From assembly GCF_900603025.1 (NCBI RefSeq), contig NZ_LR026975.1, forward strand, positions 682,001 to 746,000: a stretch of 64,000 nt of DNA, in the 5' to 3' direction. This stretch comes from Mycolicibacterium hassiacum DSM 44199. Lineage in GTDB: Bacteria; Actinomycetota; Actinomycetes; Mycobacteriales; Mycobacteriaceae. Made by a program: the position numbers and the translations under genes. The notes beneath the pieces are model-generated. The model ran no database searches. It was not told where the DNA came from and saw nothing but the letters and a program-made list of their open reading frames with translations. The first letter of the stretch is position 1. Each line of letters opens with the position of its first letter. Shown one piece after another: positions 1-9,741 of the stretch.

Positions 1-26
1 AGCCGGGCACCGGGAAGCCTGTCGGC

Positions 27-1241
27 CTACTTCAGCTCTGCCGACGACAGGCCGAGCAACCGGCGCGCCACCACCAGCAGCTGGATCTGCTGGGTGCCCT
101 CGAAGATGTCGAGGATCTTGCTGTCGCGCGCCCACTTCTCCAGCAGCGTGTGCTCGGAGTAGCCCACGGTGCCGGCGAGTTCGACCGCCTTGAGCGTGAT
201 GTCGCTGGCGACCCGCCCGGCCTTGGCCTTGGCCATCGACGCTTCCTTGGAGTTCGGAATGCCGTTGTCGGCCTGCCAGGCCGCGCGCACCGTCAGCAGA
301 TAGGCGGCCTCCCAGTCGGCCTCCATCCGCAGGTACTCCGCCGCCGGGGCGCTCTGCGCGTGGGCCGGCTTGTCGTAGAAGATCTCGATACCGGCGGCGG
401 TGAGGATCTTGCGCAGCTCCTCGAGGGCGGCGCGGGCGATCCCGACGGCCATCGCGGCGACCACCGGCCGGGTGTTGTCGAAGGTCTCCATGACCCCCGC
501 GAAGCCCTTCTCCACCTCGATCTCCGGGCTTCCCAGCAGGTTCTCCTTGGGAATCCGGACGTTGTCGAAGCGGATGGTGGCGGTGTCGGAGGCGCGGATG
601 CCGAGCTTGTCCTCCAGCCGCTCGACCGTGACCCCGGGGTGGTCCCGCGGCACGATGAACGACTTGATCGCCGCGCGGCCCTTGGACTTGTCCAGGGTCG
701 CCCACACCACGATGTGGCTGGCCCGGGAACCGGCGGTGACGAAGATCTTCTCGCCGTTGATGACGTACTCGTCGCCGTCGAGGGTGGCGGTGGTGTTGAT
801 CGCGGCGGAGTCCGAACCGCAGCTGGGTTCGGTGATCGCCATGGCGGCCCACACGTCCTTGCCGAGCCGCTCGAGCTGCTCGGGGGTGGCGACGCTGTTG
901 ATCGCCGCGTTGCCCAGGCCCTGGCGCGGCACCGACAGCATCAAAGCCACGTCGCCCCAACTGATCTCCATCACGTTGAGGACGGCCGACATGTTGCCGC
1001 CGTTGACGTTGGCGTCCTTTGGGCGGTCCCCGTCGCGGAACGCCTCGGCGCCGGCGAAGGCGATGGTCTTGGCCTCGGAGATGCCCTCGAAGAGGGTGGC
1101 CAGGGTGTCGAGTTCGACCGGGTACTCGTGCTCGCGCAGGTCCCACTTCCGCGAGATCGGCCGCAGCATCTCGGCCGCACCCTGGTGAGCCTTCTCGATG
1201 ACCGCCTCGAGTTTCTTCGGCAGTTCCAGATTGATTGCCAT
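27..1241 (-). CDS. fadE23: Acyl-CoA dehydrogenase FadE23-like
   Basis: 404-residue acyl-CoA dehydrogenase that would oxidise an acyl-CoA to its 2,3-enoyl-CoA using FAD. Visible family landmarks are the central ITEPSCGSDSAA substrate/FAD loop and the C-terminal DIFEGTQQIQ motif, whose Glu sits where the catalytic base lies in this family. The ATG at 1241 was chosen because MAINLELPKK begins the recognisable fold; an in-frame extension upstream runs into the preceding gene and is Arg/Pro-rich nonsense. It lies 29 bases downstream of a second acyl-CoA dehydrogenase on the same strand, the order of fadE24-fadE23 in M. tuberculosis, where both are known to be induced by isoniazid. The pair may form a mixed complex (inference). 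Confidence 0.85.
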   Translation of the reverse strand: MAINLELPKKLEAVIEKAHQGAAEMLRPISRKWDLREHEYPVELDTLATLFEGISEAKTIAFAGAEAFRDGDRPKDANVNGGNMSAVLNVMEISWGDVALMLSVPRQGLGNAAINSVATPEQLERLGKDVWAAMAITEPSCGSDSAAINTTATLDGDEYVINGEKIFVTAGSRASHIVVWATLDKSKGRAAIKSFIVPRDHPGVTVERLEDKLGIRASDTATIRFDNVRIPKENLLGSPEIEVEKGFAGVMETFDNTRPVVAAMAVGIARAALEELRKILTAAGIEIFYDKPAHAQSAPAAEYLRMEADWEAAYLLTVRAAWQADNGIPNSKEASMAKAKAGRVASDITLKAVELAGTVGYSEHTLLEKWARDSKILDIFEGTQQIQLLVVARRLLGLSSAELK

Positions 1242-1270
1242 GGTTCGACTTTCGCTCGTTACGGCAGGTC

Positions 1271-2665
1271 CTAGATGACGACGACGCCCTCGGCGACGCC
1301 GATCGCGCGCAGATCGCGGTACCAGCGTTCGACCGGGTGCTCCTTGGTGTAGCCGTGGCCGCCGAGCAGCTGCACCCCGTCGAGGCCGATCTGCATGCCC
1401 TTGTCGGTGGCCAGGCGCTTGGCCAGCGCCGCCTCCCGGATGAACGGCAGGCCCTGGTCGGCGCGGGAGGCGCCACGCCAGGTGATCAACCGCAGGCCGT
1501 CGAACTCGATCGCCATGTTGGCGCACATGAACGCCACCGCCTGGCGGTGTGCGATCGGTTCACCGAACGCGTGCCGCTCCTTGACGTAGGGCACCACGTA
1601 GTCCAGCACCGCGTGCGCGGTGCCGACCGCCAGCGCGGACCAGCCCAACCGGGCCAGGGCGACCGCCTCGGTGTAGTCCTCGTCGGTGGCACCGTCCTCG
1701 CCGAGCCGGGCGCTCAGCGGCACGGTCACCCGGTCGAGGGTGATCTGGCCGAGCGCGGCCGGCCGCAGACCCATGCTGGGGTCCGGGGTGACCGACAGCC
1801 CCTGGCTGCCCGACTCCACGATGAACAGCGCCGGCTTGCCGTTGAGTTGCGCTGCGACGATGAACAATTCGGCCTTCGCCGCCGCGGGGACCAGTGACTT
1901 GACCCCGTCGAGGCGGTACCCGCTGGGGGTGCGTGTCGCCGTGGTCTTGAGCACGTTGGGGTCGAACAACGGCCGCGGTTCGGCGATGGCCACGCAGGCC
2001 TGCGGGACGTTGTCGCCGGCGAACTCCTTGAGATAGGTGGCCTGCTGATCGGCGCTGCCCCAGTGGGTCAGGGCCGCCGCCACGCCGGCGGGGGCCAGGA
2101 TCGGCAGCGCCAGGCCCATGTCGCCGTAGGCCAGCGCCTCGGCGACCAGCACGTTGGTCACCGCGGCGCGGTGCGCGGCGATGCCCTCGAAATCCTCCGG
2201 CACGTTGACCGCGGTGATGCCGAGCTCACCGGCCTGGGCGAGCAGCTCCTCCGGATAGTGCGCGGCGTCGTCGGCCGCGCGGGCCGCCGGGCGCATCACC
2301 TCCTCGGCGAACTGGTTGACCGTCTCGACGATCATCTTCTGCTCGTCGTCCGGCGTGAGGTCGAACAGATCGGACCCGCTCTTCTTCAGCCGGGTCGGTT
2401 CGCCCTTGCCGGCGATGCGCTTGAACTGGCGGTTGGCCGCGCCCGCCGCCGAGAATGCCTGCTTGACGCCGTACTTGAGTCCACGGTTGAGCGGATCGCG
2501 CAGGTTGTAGCGATCCAGGAACTCCTGGCCGACCAGCGGGGTGAGCAGCGCCAGGCCGAGGTCGGTGGGGGTGCGCTTGTGTCGGCGCAGGCCCACCGCG
2601 CTCTCGTGGCCGCCCCGCCGGGGCTTGACCTTCGAACCGTTCCTCGACGGCAGGGTGTTGGTCAT
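1271..2665 (-). CDS. fadE24: Acyl-CoA dehydrogenase FadE24-like
   Basis: 464-residue acyl-CoA dehydrogenase, first gene of a two-gene operon with the downstream fadE23-like gene. The N-terminal 90 or so residues (basic, SRNGSKVKPRRGG) precede the standard fold, which begins near FDLTPDDEQKMIVETV. The middle domain carries VAIAEPRPLFDPN, and the C-terminal domain has QLLGGHGYTKEHPVERWYRD, typical of the family. The protein ends only a few residues after AEG, the position of the catalytic Glu in paralogues, so the usual C-terminal tail is short. The ATG at 2665 is the first in frame and lies 40 bases from a duplicated motif that may be its operator. Confidence 0.85.
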   Translation of the reverse strand: MTNTLPSRNGSKVKPRRGGHESAVGLRRHKRTPTDLGLALLTPLVGQEFLDRYNLRDPLNRGLKYGVKQAFSAAGAANRQFKRIAGKGEPTRLKKSGSDLFDLTPDDEQKMIVETVNQFAEEVMRPAARAADDAAHYPEELLAQAGELGITAVNVPEDFEGIAAHRAAVTNVLVAEALAYGDMGLALPILAPAGVAAALTHWGSADQQATYLKEFAGDNVPQACVAIAEPRPLFDPNVLKTTATRTPSGYRLDGVKSLVPAAAKAELFIVAAQLNGKPALFIVESGSQGLSVTPDPSMGLRPAALGQITLDRVTVPLSARLGEDGATDEDYTEAVALARLGWSALAVGTAHAVLDYVVPYVKERHAFGEPIAHRQAVAFMCANMAIEFDGLRLITWRGASRADQGLPFIREAALAKRLATDKGMQIGLDGVQLLGGHGYTKEHPVERWYRDLRAIGVAEGVVVI

Positions 2666-2704
2666 GTCGAGTGCCTCGCTTGCTGGGTTGACGTTCGAAC
2701 GGGC

Positions 2705-2751
2705 GAACTGACTCCAGAGTAAGGTACCCGAACTGACTTTTGAGTAAGGTA
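2705..2751 (-). promoter_or_regulatory. Tandem 22-bp direct repeat upstream of fadE24 (putative operator)
   Basis: Two copies of a 22-base unit occupy 2705-2726 and 2730-2751, start to start 25 bases, differing at only three positions. Each is also partly palindromic: the first contains TGACTC-CA-GAGTAA. Spacing of about 2.4 helical turns would put both sites near the same DNA face. The position, 40-86 bases before the fadE24 start codon, suggests an operator or activator site. The regulator is not identified. Confidence 0.6.
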
Positions 2752-2786
2752 GCGGCCCGTGTAAGCCAACTCACACGCCGGACGGC

Positions 2787-3578
2787 TCACTCGGGGGGAT
2801 AAAGGCTGGTCAGCACGGTGTCGTGCAGCCAGCCGTTGGTGGCCACCGCGCTGCCCCCGTGTGGCCCGGCTTCGCCGTCGAGGCTGCTGAATATCCCGCC
2901 GGCCTCGCGCACCAGAATGTCGAGCGCGGCCAGGTCCCACAGCGACACCTCGGGTTCGGCGGCGATGTCGACCGCGCCCTCGGCGACCAGGCAGTAGGAG
3001 AAGAAGTCGCCGAAGCCCCGCACCCGCCACACCGTGTCGGTCAGCGCGACGAACCGGTCGCGCAGCCCGAGCTCGGCCCAGCCGGACAGGCTCGAGAACG
3101 ACAGGCTGGCCGCGGCCACATCGGCCACCGACGACACCTGGATGCGCCGGGGTTCGCCGCCGTTGACCGACGTGTACGCCCCCTCGCCCGCCCCGGCCCA
3201 CCACCGCCGGTGCAGGGCCGGGGCGCTGACCACGCCGACGATCGGGATGCCGTCGCGCAGCAGGGCGATCAGCGTCGCCCAGATCGGCACCCCGCGCACG
3301 AAGTTCTTCGTCGCGTCGATCGGGTCGATCACCCATTGACGCCCCGCGAATACCGCTGTGCCGCCGAACTCCTCGCCCAGAATCAGATCGTGTGGCCGCT
3401 CGGCCGCCAGCGTCCCGCGCAGCACCTGTTCGACGGCGGTGTCCGCGTCGGTGACCGGGGTCAGGTCCGGCTTGCTCTCGACCCGCAGGTCCAGAGCGCC
3501 GAACCGGTCCATGGTGAGAGCGTCGGCCTGATCGGCCAGTCGCAGCGCCAGCAGCATGTCATCGCGGACCGTTGTCAT
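2787..3578 (-). CDS. hisN: Histidinol-phosphatase HisN (inositol monophosphatase family)
   Basis: 263-residue Mg-dependent phosphatase of the inositol monophosphatase superfamily. The first metal motif appears as GEE (near residue 68) and [12 protein letters not shown], where the two Asp residues bind metal; the second is [16 protein letters not shown]. The DATKNF variant and the short length match the actinobacterial HisN type, which removes phosphate from L-histidinol phosphate in histidine synthesis. In M. tuberculosis the orthologue lies close to fadE24 as here, supporting the name. The ATG at 3578 (MTTVRDDM) was preferred over longer in-frame starts because those would read through the next gene's start. 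General inositol or nucleotide phosphatase activity is the alternative. Confidence 0.8.
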   Translation of the reverse strand: MTTVRDDMLLALRLADQADALTMDRFGALDLRVESKPDLTPVTDADTAVEQVLRGTLAAERPHDLILGEEFGGTAVFAGRQWVIDPIDATKNFVRGVPIWATLIALLRDGIPIVGVVSAPALHRRWWAGAGEGAYTSVNGGEPRRIQVSSVADVAAASLSFSSLSGWAELGLRDRFVALTDTVWRVRGFGDFFSYCLVAEGAVDIAAEPEVSLWDLAALDILVREAGGIFSSLDGEAGPHGGSAVATNGWLHDTVLTSLYPPE

Positions 3579-3603
3579 GTCTGCCGTCCTACCATGTCGG
3601 CTT

Positions 3604-3939
3604 ATGGAACTCGTCATGATCCTGGTGCTGCTGGGCGCCCTGGCGGTTCTCGTGGCGCCGCGGATCATGCGCCGTCGCGGAATCCCCGGTGAGCAGGCCG
3701 TGGGCACGCTGCTGGTGACCGGGGTGAGCCCGAAGCCGGACGTCGCCGGCGAGCAGTTCGTCACCATCACCGGCGTGATCAACGGCCCGACCGTCAACGA
3801 GCACGTGGTGTATCAGCGGATGGCCGTCGACGTCGACAACTGGCCGAGAATCGGGGACCTGATCCCGGTCGTCTATTCGCCGAACAACCCCGACAACTGG
3901 CGGTTCGCCCCGCCCGATCCGCCGCCCCCGGCGTCCTGA
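3604..3939 (+). CDS. Small single-span membrane protein, function unknown
   Basis: 111-residue protein starting [17 protein letters not shown], an N-terminal hydrophobic segment of about 17 residues followed by a basic stretch (RIMRRRG), so the C-terminal part most likely faces the cytoplasm. The soluble part contains [20 protein letters not shown] and ends in a proline-rich tail. The ATG at 3604 is used because it starts directly at the membrane segment. It is divergent from hisN, with 25 bases between starts, and ends 4 bases from the convergent fprA stop. I do not recognise a family with a known role. Confidence 0.7.
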   Translation: MELVMILVLLGALAVLVAPRIMRRRGIPGEQAVGTLLVTGVSPKPDVAGEQFVTITGVINGPTVNEHVVYQRMAVDVDNWPRIGDLIPVVYSPNNPDNWRFAPPDPPPPAS

Positions 3940-3943
3940 CCGC

Positions 3944-5308
3944 TCAGCCGTGCCCGATGCGGATCAGCTCGGCCACGTTCGCCACCTTCACCCGCGGCCG
4001 GCCGAGCGGCTCACCCGCGGCGCGCTCGTAGTCGTCGATGGCCTTCCAGTGTTGCTGGGTCACGACCTTGGGCTGGCGCTCCAGCAGCCACTGCATCAGC
4101 TGCTCGCCGTGGTCGGCGCCGAAGTCGGCGAGCTCGGCGCCGGCGAAATCCTTCACCAGGGTGTCGACGGTCTCCTGCGCATCGCTCTTGTTGCTGCCGA
4201 TCACCCCGGTCGGGCCGCGCTTGATCCACCCGACGACGTACTCGTTGCGGCTGCCGTCGATCCGCCCGGCGGTGTGCGGAATGACGCCGGCGCGGTCGTC
4301 GAACGGCAGGCCCGGCAGCGGCACCCCGCGGTAGCCGACCGCCCGGATCACCAGCTGCGCGGGCAGTTCCTCGCGCTCGCCGGTGTCGCGCGCCACCACC
4401 CGGCCGTCCTCCTCGACCAGCTTGTTGCGGCCCAGCACGATCGACTCGACCCTGCCGTCGCCCTTGATCTCGATCGGTGAGGTGCAGAACCGGAACACGA
4501 TGCGGCGCCGGGCCCCCTTCGGCGGGGTCTCGGCGTAGCCGCGCAACACCTTGATGTTGTTGCGCACCGTCTTGCCGGCCGCCTGCAGGTCCTCCTCGGT
4601 GATGTCGGCCAGATCCGCCGGATCGACGATCACGTCGACGTCGGCCAGGCCCTCCAGTTGGCCGAGCTCGCGCAGCTCAAGCGTGGTGAACGGCGCCTGC
4701 AGCGGCCCGCGCCGGCCGACGATCAGCACCTCCTCCACCCCGCGCTGGTGCAGTGACTCCAGCGCGTGGTCGGCGATGTCGGTACGGGCCAGCACGTCCG
4801 GATTGGTGACCAGGATGCGCGCCACGTCCAGTGCCACGTTGCCGTTGCCGATCACCACCGCCCGGCCGCTCGACAGGTCCGGGCCCTTGTCCTCGTAGTG
4901 CGGGTGGGCGTTGTACCAGCCGACGAACTCGACCGCCGAAACGCTGCCGGGCAGGTCCTCACCGGGGATCCGCAGCGAGCGGTCCGACTGGGCGCCGACC
5001 GCGTAGATCACCGCGTCGTAGCGTTCGGCGAGCTCGGCCGGCTGCACATGCTCGCCGACCCTGATGTTGCCGAAGAACCGGAACCGCGGGTCGAGCGCGG
5101 TCTTCTCGAACTGTGCGCTGATCGACTTGATCTTGGGGTGGTCGGGAGCCACGCCGGAGCGCACCAGCCCCCACGGGGTGGGCAGCATCTCCAGCATGTC
5201 GATCCGGACATCCACCTCGTCCTGCGAGTCGGCGAACTTCAGCAGCGAGGCCGCCGCAAAGTAGCCGGACGGCCCTGAACCGACGATCGCCACATAGTAC
5301 GGGCGCAT
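3944..5308 (-). CDS. fprA: NADPH-ferredoxin reductase FprA
   Basis: 454-residue flavoprotein of the adrenodoxin-reductase type that passes electrons from NADPH to ferredoxins and so to P450 enzymes. The FAD-binding motif is VAIVGSGPSGYFAA near the N-terminus, followed by LEMLPTPWGLVRSGVAPDHP; the NADPH site is VVIGNGNVALDVARIL and the RR of VGRRGP. The late motif WIKRGPTGVIGSNK is characteristic. Start MRPYY matches known mycobacterial FprA, so the ATG at 5308 is used rather than upstream Mets at 5329 or 5368. It is divergent from prfB. It could serve the P450/ferredoxin pair at 25-28 kb (inference). Confidence 0.93.
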   Translation of the reverse strand: MRPYYVAIVGSGPSGYFAAASLLKFADSQDEVDVRIDMLEMLPTPWGLVRSGVAPDHPKIKSISAQFEKTALDPRFRFFGNIRVGEHVQPAELAERYDAVIYAVGAQSDRSLRIPGEDLPGSVSAVEFVGWYNAHPHYEDKGPDLSSGRAVVIGNGNVALDVARILVTNPDVLARTDIADHALESLHQRGVEEVLIVGRRGPLQAPFTTLELRELGQLEGLADVDVIVDPADLADITEEDLQAAGKTVRNNIKVLRGYAETPPKGARRRIVFRFCTSPIEIKGDGRVESIVLGRNKLVEEDGRVVARDTGEREELPAQLVIRAVGYRGVPLPGLPFDDRAGVIPHTAGRIDGSRNEYVVGWIKRGPTGVIGSNKSDAQETVDTLVKDFAGAELADFGADHGEQLMQWLLERQPKVVTQQHWKAIDDYERAAGEPLGRPRVKVANVAELIRIGHG

Positions 5309-5502
5309 ACACAGCTTTCTGTTGCTCATTCGGTCACGCGCAAAGGGGCTGTCGCGGCGTGTCCGCACTGGTTGCCATTGCTGATGCTAGACCGGCGCCG
5401 CGCCGTGCGCCGGGCAGATCGGCGCGATCCGCGTGGCGCCCGGGAACGGCGCGGTGCGGGGCCCCGCAGGTGAGCGGCGGTGGGCCGGTGTCGCGATGTG
5501 GG

Positions 5503-5508
5503 TACCCT
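5503..5508 (+). promoter_or_regulatory. Possible -10 element for leaderless prfB
   Basis: TACCCT lies 8 bases before the GTG start of prfB and no Shine-Dalgarno sequence is visible between them. This arrangement fits a leaderless transcript beginning at the start codon, common in mycobacteria. Only 208 bases separate prfB from the divergent fprA. Confidence 0.35.
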
Positions 5509-5516
5509 GAACTGCT

Positions 5517-6623
5517 GTGGATCCCGACCGTCAAGCCGATATAGCCGCCCTCGACTCCACCCTCACCACGGTGGAGCGGGTGCTCGACGTCGACGGGATG
5601 CGGAAGCGGATCAAGGAACTCGAGGAGCTGGCCGCCGACCCTCACCTGTGGGACGACCAGGACCGCGCGCAGAAGATCACCAGCGAGCTGTCCCGCACCC
5701 AGGGTGAGTTGCGCCGCGTCGAGGACCTCCGGCGCCGCCTCGACGACCTGCCGGTGCTCTACGAGCTCGCCGAGGAGGAGAACTCCGCCGACGCCCGCGA
5801 CGAGGCGGACGCGGAGCTCAAGCGGCTGCGTGAGGACATCGAGGCGATGGAGGTCCGCACGCTGCTGTCCGGCGAGTACGACCAGCGCGAGGCGCTGGTG
5901 ACCATCCGCTCCGGCGCCGGCGGCGTGGACGCCGCGGACTGGGCCGAGATGCTGATGCGGATGTACATCCGCTGGGCTGAGAAGCACGGCTATCCCGTCG
6001 AGGTGCTCGACACCTCCTACGCGGAGGAGGCCGGGATCAAGAGCGCGACGTTCGTCGTGCACGCGCCCTACGCCTACGGCACCCTCTCGGTGGAGCAGGG
6101 CACCCACCGGCTGGTGCGCATCAGCCCGTTCGACAACCAGAGCCGGCGCCAGACGTCGTTCGCCGACGTCGAGGTGCTGCCCGTCGTGGAGCAGACCGAC
6201 CACATCGACATCCCGGAGAGCGAGATCCGCGTCGACGTGTACCGCTCCAGCGGGCCCGGCGGGCAGTCGGTCAACACCACCGACTCGGCGGTGCGGATCA
6301 CCCACCTGCCCACCGGCATCGTGGTGACCTGCCAGAACGAGAAGTCGCAGCTGCAGAACAAGCTGTCGGCGATGCGGGTGCTGCAGGCCAAGCTCTTGGA
6401 ACGCAAACGCCAGGAGGAGCGCGCCGAACTGGATGCGCTGAAGAGCGACGGCAGCGCGTCGTGGGGCAACCAGATGCGCTCCTACGTGCTACACCCGTAT
6501 CAGATGGTCAAGGACCTGCGCACCGAGTACGAGGTCGGCAACCCGGCCGCGGTGCTCGACGGTGACATCGACGGCTTCATCGAAGCCGGAATCCGTTGGC
6601 GCAACCGAAAAGATGACGACTAG
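5517..6623 (+). CDS. prfB: Peptide chain release factor 2
   Basis: 368-residue class I release factor that ends translation at UGA and UAA. The tripeptide SPF appears in [14 protein letters not shown] and the catalytic GGQ in [16 protein letters not shown]. The GTG start ([14 protein letters not shown]) fits homologues. The frame is continuous: unlike prfB of many bacteria there is no in-frame UGA and no programmed +1 frameshift near codon 25, so autoregulation by frameshifting is absent here. The stop codon overlaps the following mscS-like gene by 11 bases, suggesting translational coupling. Confidence 0.95.
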   Translation: MDPDRQADIAALDSTLTTVERVLDVDGMRKRIKELEELAADPHLWDDQDRAQKITSELSRTQGELRRVEDLRRRLDDLPVLYELAEEENSADARDEADAELKRLREDIEAMEVRTLLSGEYDQREALVTIRSGAGGVDAADWAEMLMRMYIRWAEKHGYPVEVLDTSYAEEAGIKSATFVVHAPYAYGTLSVEQGTHRLVRISPFDNQSRRQTSFADVEVLPVVEQTDHIDIPESEIRVDVYRSSGPGGQSVNTTDSAVRITHLPTGIVVTCQNEKSQLQNKLSAMRVLQAKLLERKRQEERAELDALKSDGSASWGNQMRSYVLHPYQMVKDLRTEYEVGNPAAVLDGDIDGFIEAGIRWRNRKDDD

Positions 6624-7635
6624 CACGCTGCTGGCACAGTCCTTCGCCGACCGGTGGGTCGGCTTCTGGCGCGGCGACATCGGCATCTGGATCCTCGAGC
6701 GCGGTGTGCCGATCGCACTGCTGTTGGTCGGCGGGCTGCTCGCGGCGCGGTTCATCAACTGGTCCGCTCAGCGCATTGTGCGGCGCATCGACGCCGAGTA
6801 CCAGGAGAGCGATCAACTGGTGCGCTCGGAGAGCACCAAACACCGCCAGGCGGTCGCCTCGGTCATCTCCTGGGTGTCGGTGGCGCTGCTGTTCATCGTG
6901 GTGGCGGTGCAGATCACCAACATCCTGCAGATCCCGGTCGGCTCGCTGGTCGCACCCGCGGCGGTGCTGGGCGCCGCGCTCGGTTTCGGCGCCCAGAAGC
7001 TGGTGCAGGACCTGCTGGCCGGGTTCTTCATCATCACCGAGCGGCAGTACGGCTTCGGCGACCTGGTCCGGCTGAGCATGGTCGGCGCGCCCGACGAGTC
7101 GCTGGGCACGGTGGAGGAGGTCACCCTGCGGGTGACCAAACTGCGCACCCCCGAGGGGGAGATGTACACCATCCCCAACGGCAACATCGTCCGCTCGCTG
7201 AACCTGTCGAAGGACTGGGCGCGTGCGGTCATCGACATCCCGGTGCCGACGTCGGCGGACCTCAGCGTGGTCAACGACGTGCTGCACGCGGTCGCCGAGC
7301 GGGCCACCGAGGACCCTGTGCTCAAGCCGTTGATGCTCGACGCGCCGCAGTTGATGGGGGTGGAGAGCATCGGGGTCGACTCGGTGAACCTGCGCATGGT
7401 GGCCCGCACCCTGCCCGGTAAGCAGTTCGAGGTCGGCCGGCACATCCGGGTGCTTGTCGTCGAGGCCCTGCGCCGGGCCGGAGTCGTCTCCCCGACCGAC
7501 GCCACCACCCCGATGGTCGGTGCGATCGTGCATCCGGCGACCGCCGACGGCGCCGCGGAGTCCACCCAGGGGCCACCGGAGGACAAGAAGGACGGGGACA
7601 AGAAGGACGAGGACAAGAAGGACAAGGCAAAGTGA
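6613..7635 (+). CDS. MscS-family mechanosensitive channel-like membrane protein
   Basis: 340-residue membrane protein. Hydrophobic segments lie near residues 18-38, 72-94 and 95-125; the last, with [23 protein letters not shown], is the pore-lining helix type of MscS. A beta domain follows ([28 protein letters not shown]). The C-terminus is a highly charged [13 protein letters not shown] tail, unusual for the family. The ATG at 6613 lies inside prfB, 11 bases before its end is complete, and the stop overlaps the next gene by 4 bases (GTGA). In M. tuberculosis the homologue sits at the same place between prfB and ftsE. It would act in osmotic pressure release (family knowledge). Confidence 0.85.
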   Translation: MTTSTLLAQSFADRWVGFWRGDIGIWILERGVPIALLLVGGLLAARFINWSAQRIVRRIDAEYQESDQLVRSESTKHRQAVASVISWVSVALLFIVVAVQITNILQIPVGSLVAPAAVLGAALGFGAQKLVQDLLAGFFIITERQYGFGDLVRLSMVGAPDESLGTVEEVTLRVTKLRTPEGEMYTIPNGNIVRSLNLSKDWARAVIDIPVPTSADLSVVNDVLHAVAERATEDPVLKPLMLDAPQLMGVESIGVDSVNLRMVARTLPGKQFEVGRHIRVLVVEALRRAGVVSPTDATTPMVGAIVHPATADGAAESTQGPPEDKKDGDKKDEDKKDKAK

Positions 7636-8117
7636 AGTCCTGGTTCACCGCCCGGCTGGGTCGCATGCGGGTGTCGACGATCGTGCTGATCGTCGCGTTC
7701 ATCGCGCTGTTCTGGGTGAACCAGACCTTCCGCCCGGAGCCGCGGCCCGAACCCGCGCCCGCGGTCGTACCGCCGGGTTTCATCCCCGATCCCGAGTACA
7801 CCTGGGTGCCGCGCACCCAGGTCCGCCGCACCGAACCGGCCACCCCGACCACCACCGGCACGATCCCGACCACCACCAGCCCGATCCCGACGACCACCAC
7901 CCCGACGACCACCCCACCGGTCCCGGCGACCGCACCGACGGCCACCTTGCCGGGCCCGACCACCACGGTGGTCGACCCGGACGGGTTCGGCCCGCTGCCG
8001 CCGACCACCGTCACCGTCGTCACCGTCACCCCGACCTCACCGCAGTCGCCGCCGGTGGGGCCGCCGTCCGGGCCGCTGCCGCCCCCGCCGACGACGACGC
8101 AGATTCCGCCTGGCTAG
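7632..8117 (+). CDS. Proline/threonine-rich membrane-anchored protein
   Basis: 161-residue protein with an N-terminal membrane anchor (STIVLIVAFIALFWV, residues 15-29) followed by an extracytoplasmic Pro/Thr-rich region of about 120 residues containing many TTT-P units. It starts with GTG overlapping the stop of the mscS-like gene by 4 bases, so the two are almost certainly co-translated. The position between the channel gene and ftsE is conserved in mycobacteria. The tail could span cell-wall layers. No catalytic motif is seen and the role is unknown. Confidence 0.8.
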   Translation: MKSWFTARLGRMRVSTIVLIVAFIALFWVNQTFRPEPRPEPAPAVVPPGFIPDPEYTWVPRTQVRRTEPATPTTTGTIPTTTSPIPTTTTPTTTPPVPATAPTATLPGPTTTVVDPDGFGPLPPTTVTVVTVTPTSPQSPPVGPPSGPLPPPPTTTQIPPG

Positions 8118-8136
8118 CTCACCCAGGTCGCCCCGC

Positions 8137-8142
8137 TACACT
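8137..8142 (+). promoter_or_regulatory. Possible -10 element in front of ftsE
   Basis: TACACT ends 8 bases before a GTG at 8151 and 11 bases before the ATG at 8154. No Shine-Dalgarno sequence lies between, so ftsE may have its own leaderless promoter, which would begin at the GTG and add one residue. Confidence 0.35.
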
Positions 8143-8153
8143 GGCGTGCCGTG

Positions 8154-8843
8154 ATGATCACCCTCGACCGCGTGTCCAAGCAGTACAAATCCTCGGCACG
8201 CCCCGCGCTGGACAACGTGTCGGTCAAGATCGACAAGGGTGAGTTCGTTTTCCTCATCGGCCCCTCGGGGTCGGGCAAGTCGACGTTCATGCGGCTGCTG
8301 CTCGCCGAGGAGAAGCCGACATCGGGTGACATCCGTGTCTCGAAGTTCCACGTCAACAAGCTCTCGGGCCGGCACATCCCGGCGTTGCGGCAGGTGATCG
8401 GCTGCGTGTTCCAGGACTTCCGGCTGCTGCAGCAGAAGACCGTGTTCGACAACGTGGCGTTCGCGCTGGAGGTCATCGGCAAGCGCAAGGAGGTGATCAA
8501 CCGGGTGGTGCCCGAGGTGTTGGAGATGGTCGGGCTGTCCGGTAAGGCCAACCGGCTGCCGCACGAACTGTCCGGCGGCGAACAGCAGCGGGTCGCGATC
8601 GCCCGCGCGTTCGTCAACCGCCCGCTGGTGCTGCTGGCCGACGAGCCCACCGGCAACCTGGACCCCGAAACCAGCAAGGACATCATGGACCTGCTCGAAC
8701 GAATCAACCGCACCGGCACGACGGTGGTGATGGCCACCCACGACCACCACATCGTCGACTCGATGCGCCAGCGCGTCGTCGAGTTGGAACTGGGCAGGCT
8801 TGTTCGTGACGAACAGCGCGGCGTCTACGGAATGGACCGCTAG
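8154..8843 (+). CDS. ftsE: Cell division ATP-binding protein FtsE
   Basis: 229-residue ABC ATPase. Walker A is GPSGSGKST (near residue 36), the Q-loop is CVFQDFRLL, the signature is LSGGEQQR, Walker B is [13 protein letters not shown], and the switch His is in ATHDHHIV. FtsE works with FtsX at the division site to drive periplasmic peptidoglycan hydrolases. The ATG at 8154 gives the usual 229-residue protein; a GTG immediately before it is an alternative leaderless start. The stop overlaps ftsX by one base (TAGTG). Confidence 0.95.
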   Translation: MITLDRVSKQYKSSARPALDNVSVKIDKGEFVFLIGPSGSGKSTFMRLLLAEEKPTSGDIRVSKFHVNKLSGRHIPALRQVIGCVFQDFRLLQQKTVFDNVAFALEVIGKRKEVINRVVPEVLEMVGLSGKANRLPHELSGGEQQRVAIARAFVNRPLVLLADEPTGNLDPETSKDIMDLLERINRTGTTVVMATHDHHIVDSMRQRVVELELGRLVRDEQRGVYGMDR

Positions 8844-9739
8844 TGCGCTTCGGATTCCTCGTCAACGAGGTTCTGACCGGCTTCCGCCGCAATGTGACGA
8901 TGACGATCGCGATGATCCTCACCACCGCGATCTCGGTCGGCCTGTTCGGCGGCGGGCTGCTGGTGGTGCGCCTCGCCGACCAGTCCCGCGACATCTACCT
9001 CGACCGGGTGGAGAGCCAGGTCTTTCTGACCGACGAGGTGTCGGCCACCGACCCCAGCTGTGACGCCGACCCGTGCAAGGCGCTGCGGGAGAAGATCGAG
9101 GAGCGCGACGACGTGCGGTCGGTGCGCTTCCTCAACCGCGACGCCGCCTACGAGGACGCCACCAAGAAGATGCCGGCGCTCAAGGAGTACGCCGACAAGA
9201 CCGCCTTCCCGGCGTCGTTCATCGTCAAACTCGACAACCCCGAACAGCATCCGCAGTTCGAGGATGCGATGGTCGGCCAGCCCGGGGTGCAGCGGGTGAT
9301 GAACCAGAAGGTGCTCATCGACCGGCTGTTCGCGGTGCTCGACGGCATCCGCAATGTCGCGTTCGCGATCGCCTTCGTCCAAGCCATCGGCGCGATCCTG
9401 CTGATCGCCAACATGGTTCAGGTGGCCGCCTACACCCGCCGCACCGAGATCGGCATCATGCGCCTGGTCGGCGCGAGCCGCTGGTACACGCAGCTGCCGT
9501 TCCTGGTCGAGGCGATGCTGGCGGCGTTCATCGGCGTCGTCATCGCCATCATCGGCCTGGTGGTGGTGCGCGAGGTGTTCCTGGAGGACGCGCTCGACCA
9601 GTTCTACGAGGCCAATCTGATCGCCAGGGTGGACTGGGCGGACGTGCTGTACGGCTGTGCCCCGTGGATGCTGCTGCTGGGCCTGGCGATGGCGGGTATC
9701 ACCGCGTATGTGACCCTGCGGATCTACGTACGTCGCTGA
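8843..9739 (+). CDS. ftsX: Cell division protein FtsX
   Basis: 298-residue permease-like partner of FtsE. It has an N-terminal membrane segment (residues 20-42), an extracellular domain to about residue 170 with a Cys pair in [12 protein letters not shown] that probably forms the disulfide seen in mycobacterial FtsX, then three more membrane segments (about 170-195, 215-240, 265-290). The extracellular domain recruits the hydrolase RipC in mycobacteria (established for the family). It starts with GTG overlapping the ftsE stop, indicating tight coupling, and is followed 2 bases later by smpB. Confidence 0.94.
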   Translation: MRFGFLVNEVLTGFRRNVTMTIAMILTTAISVGLFGGGLLVVRLADQSRDIYLDRVESQVFLTDEVSATDPSCDADPCKALREKIEERDDVRSVRFLNRDAAYEDATKKMPALKEYADKTAFPASFIVKLDNPEQHPQFEDAMVGQPGVQRVMNQKVLIDRLFAVLDGIRNVAFAIAFVQAIGAILLIANMVQVAAYTRRTEIGIMRLVGASRWYTQLPFLVEAMLAAFIGVVIAIIGLVVVREVFLEDALDQFYEANLIARVDWADVLYGCAPWMLLLGLAMAGITAYVTLRIYVRR

Positions 9740-9741
9740 CC

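Noticed and set aside
7830..8100. Short-period DNA repeats that at first resemble a repeat array
   Set aside because: They are codons of a Pro/Thr-rich protein tail, not a CRISPR or tandem regulatory array. No CRISPR structure was seen anywhere in the window.
8151..8153. GTG as the start codon of ftsE
   Set aside because: It is possible if the message is leaderless, but the adjacent ATG gives the usual FtsE N-terminus MITLD, so the ATG was annotated.
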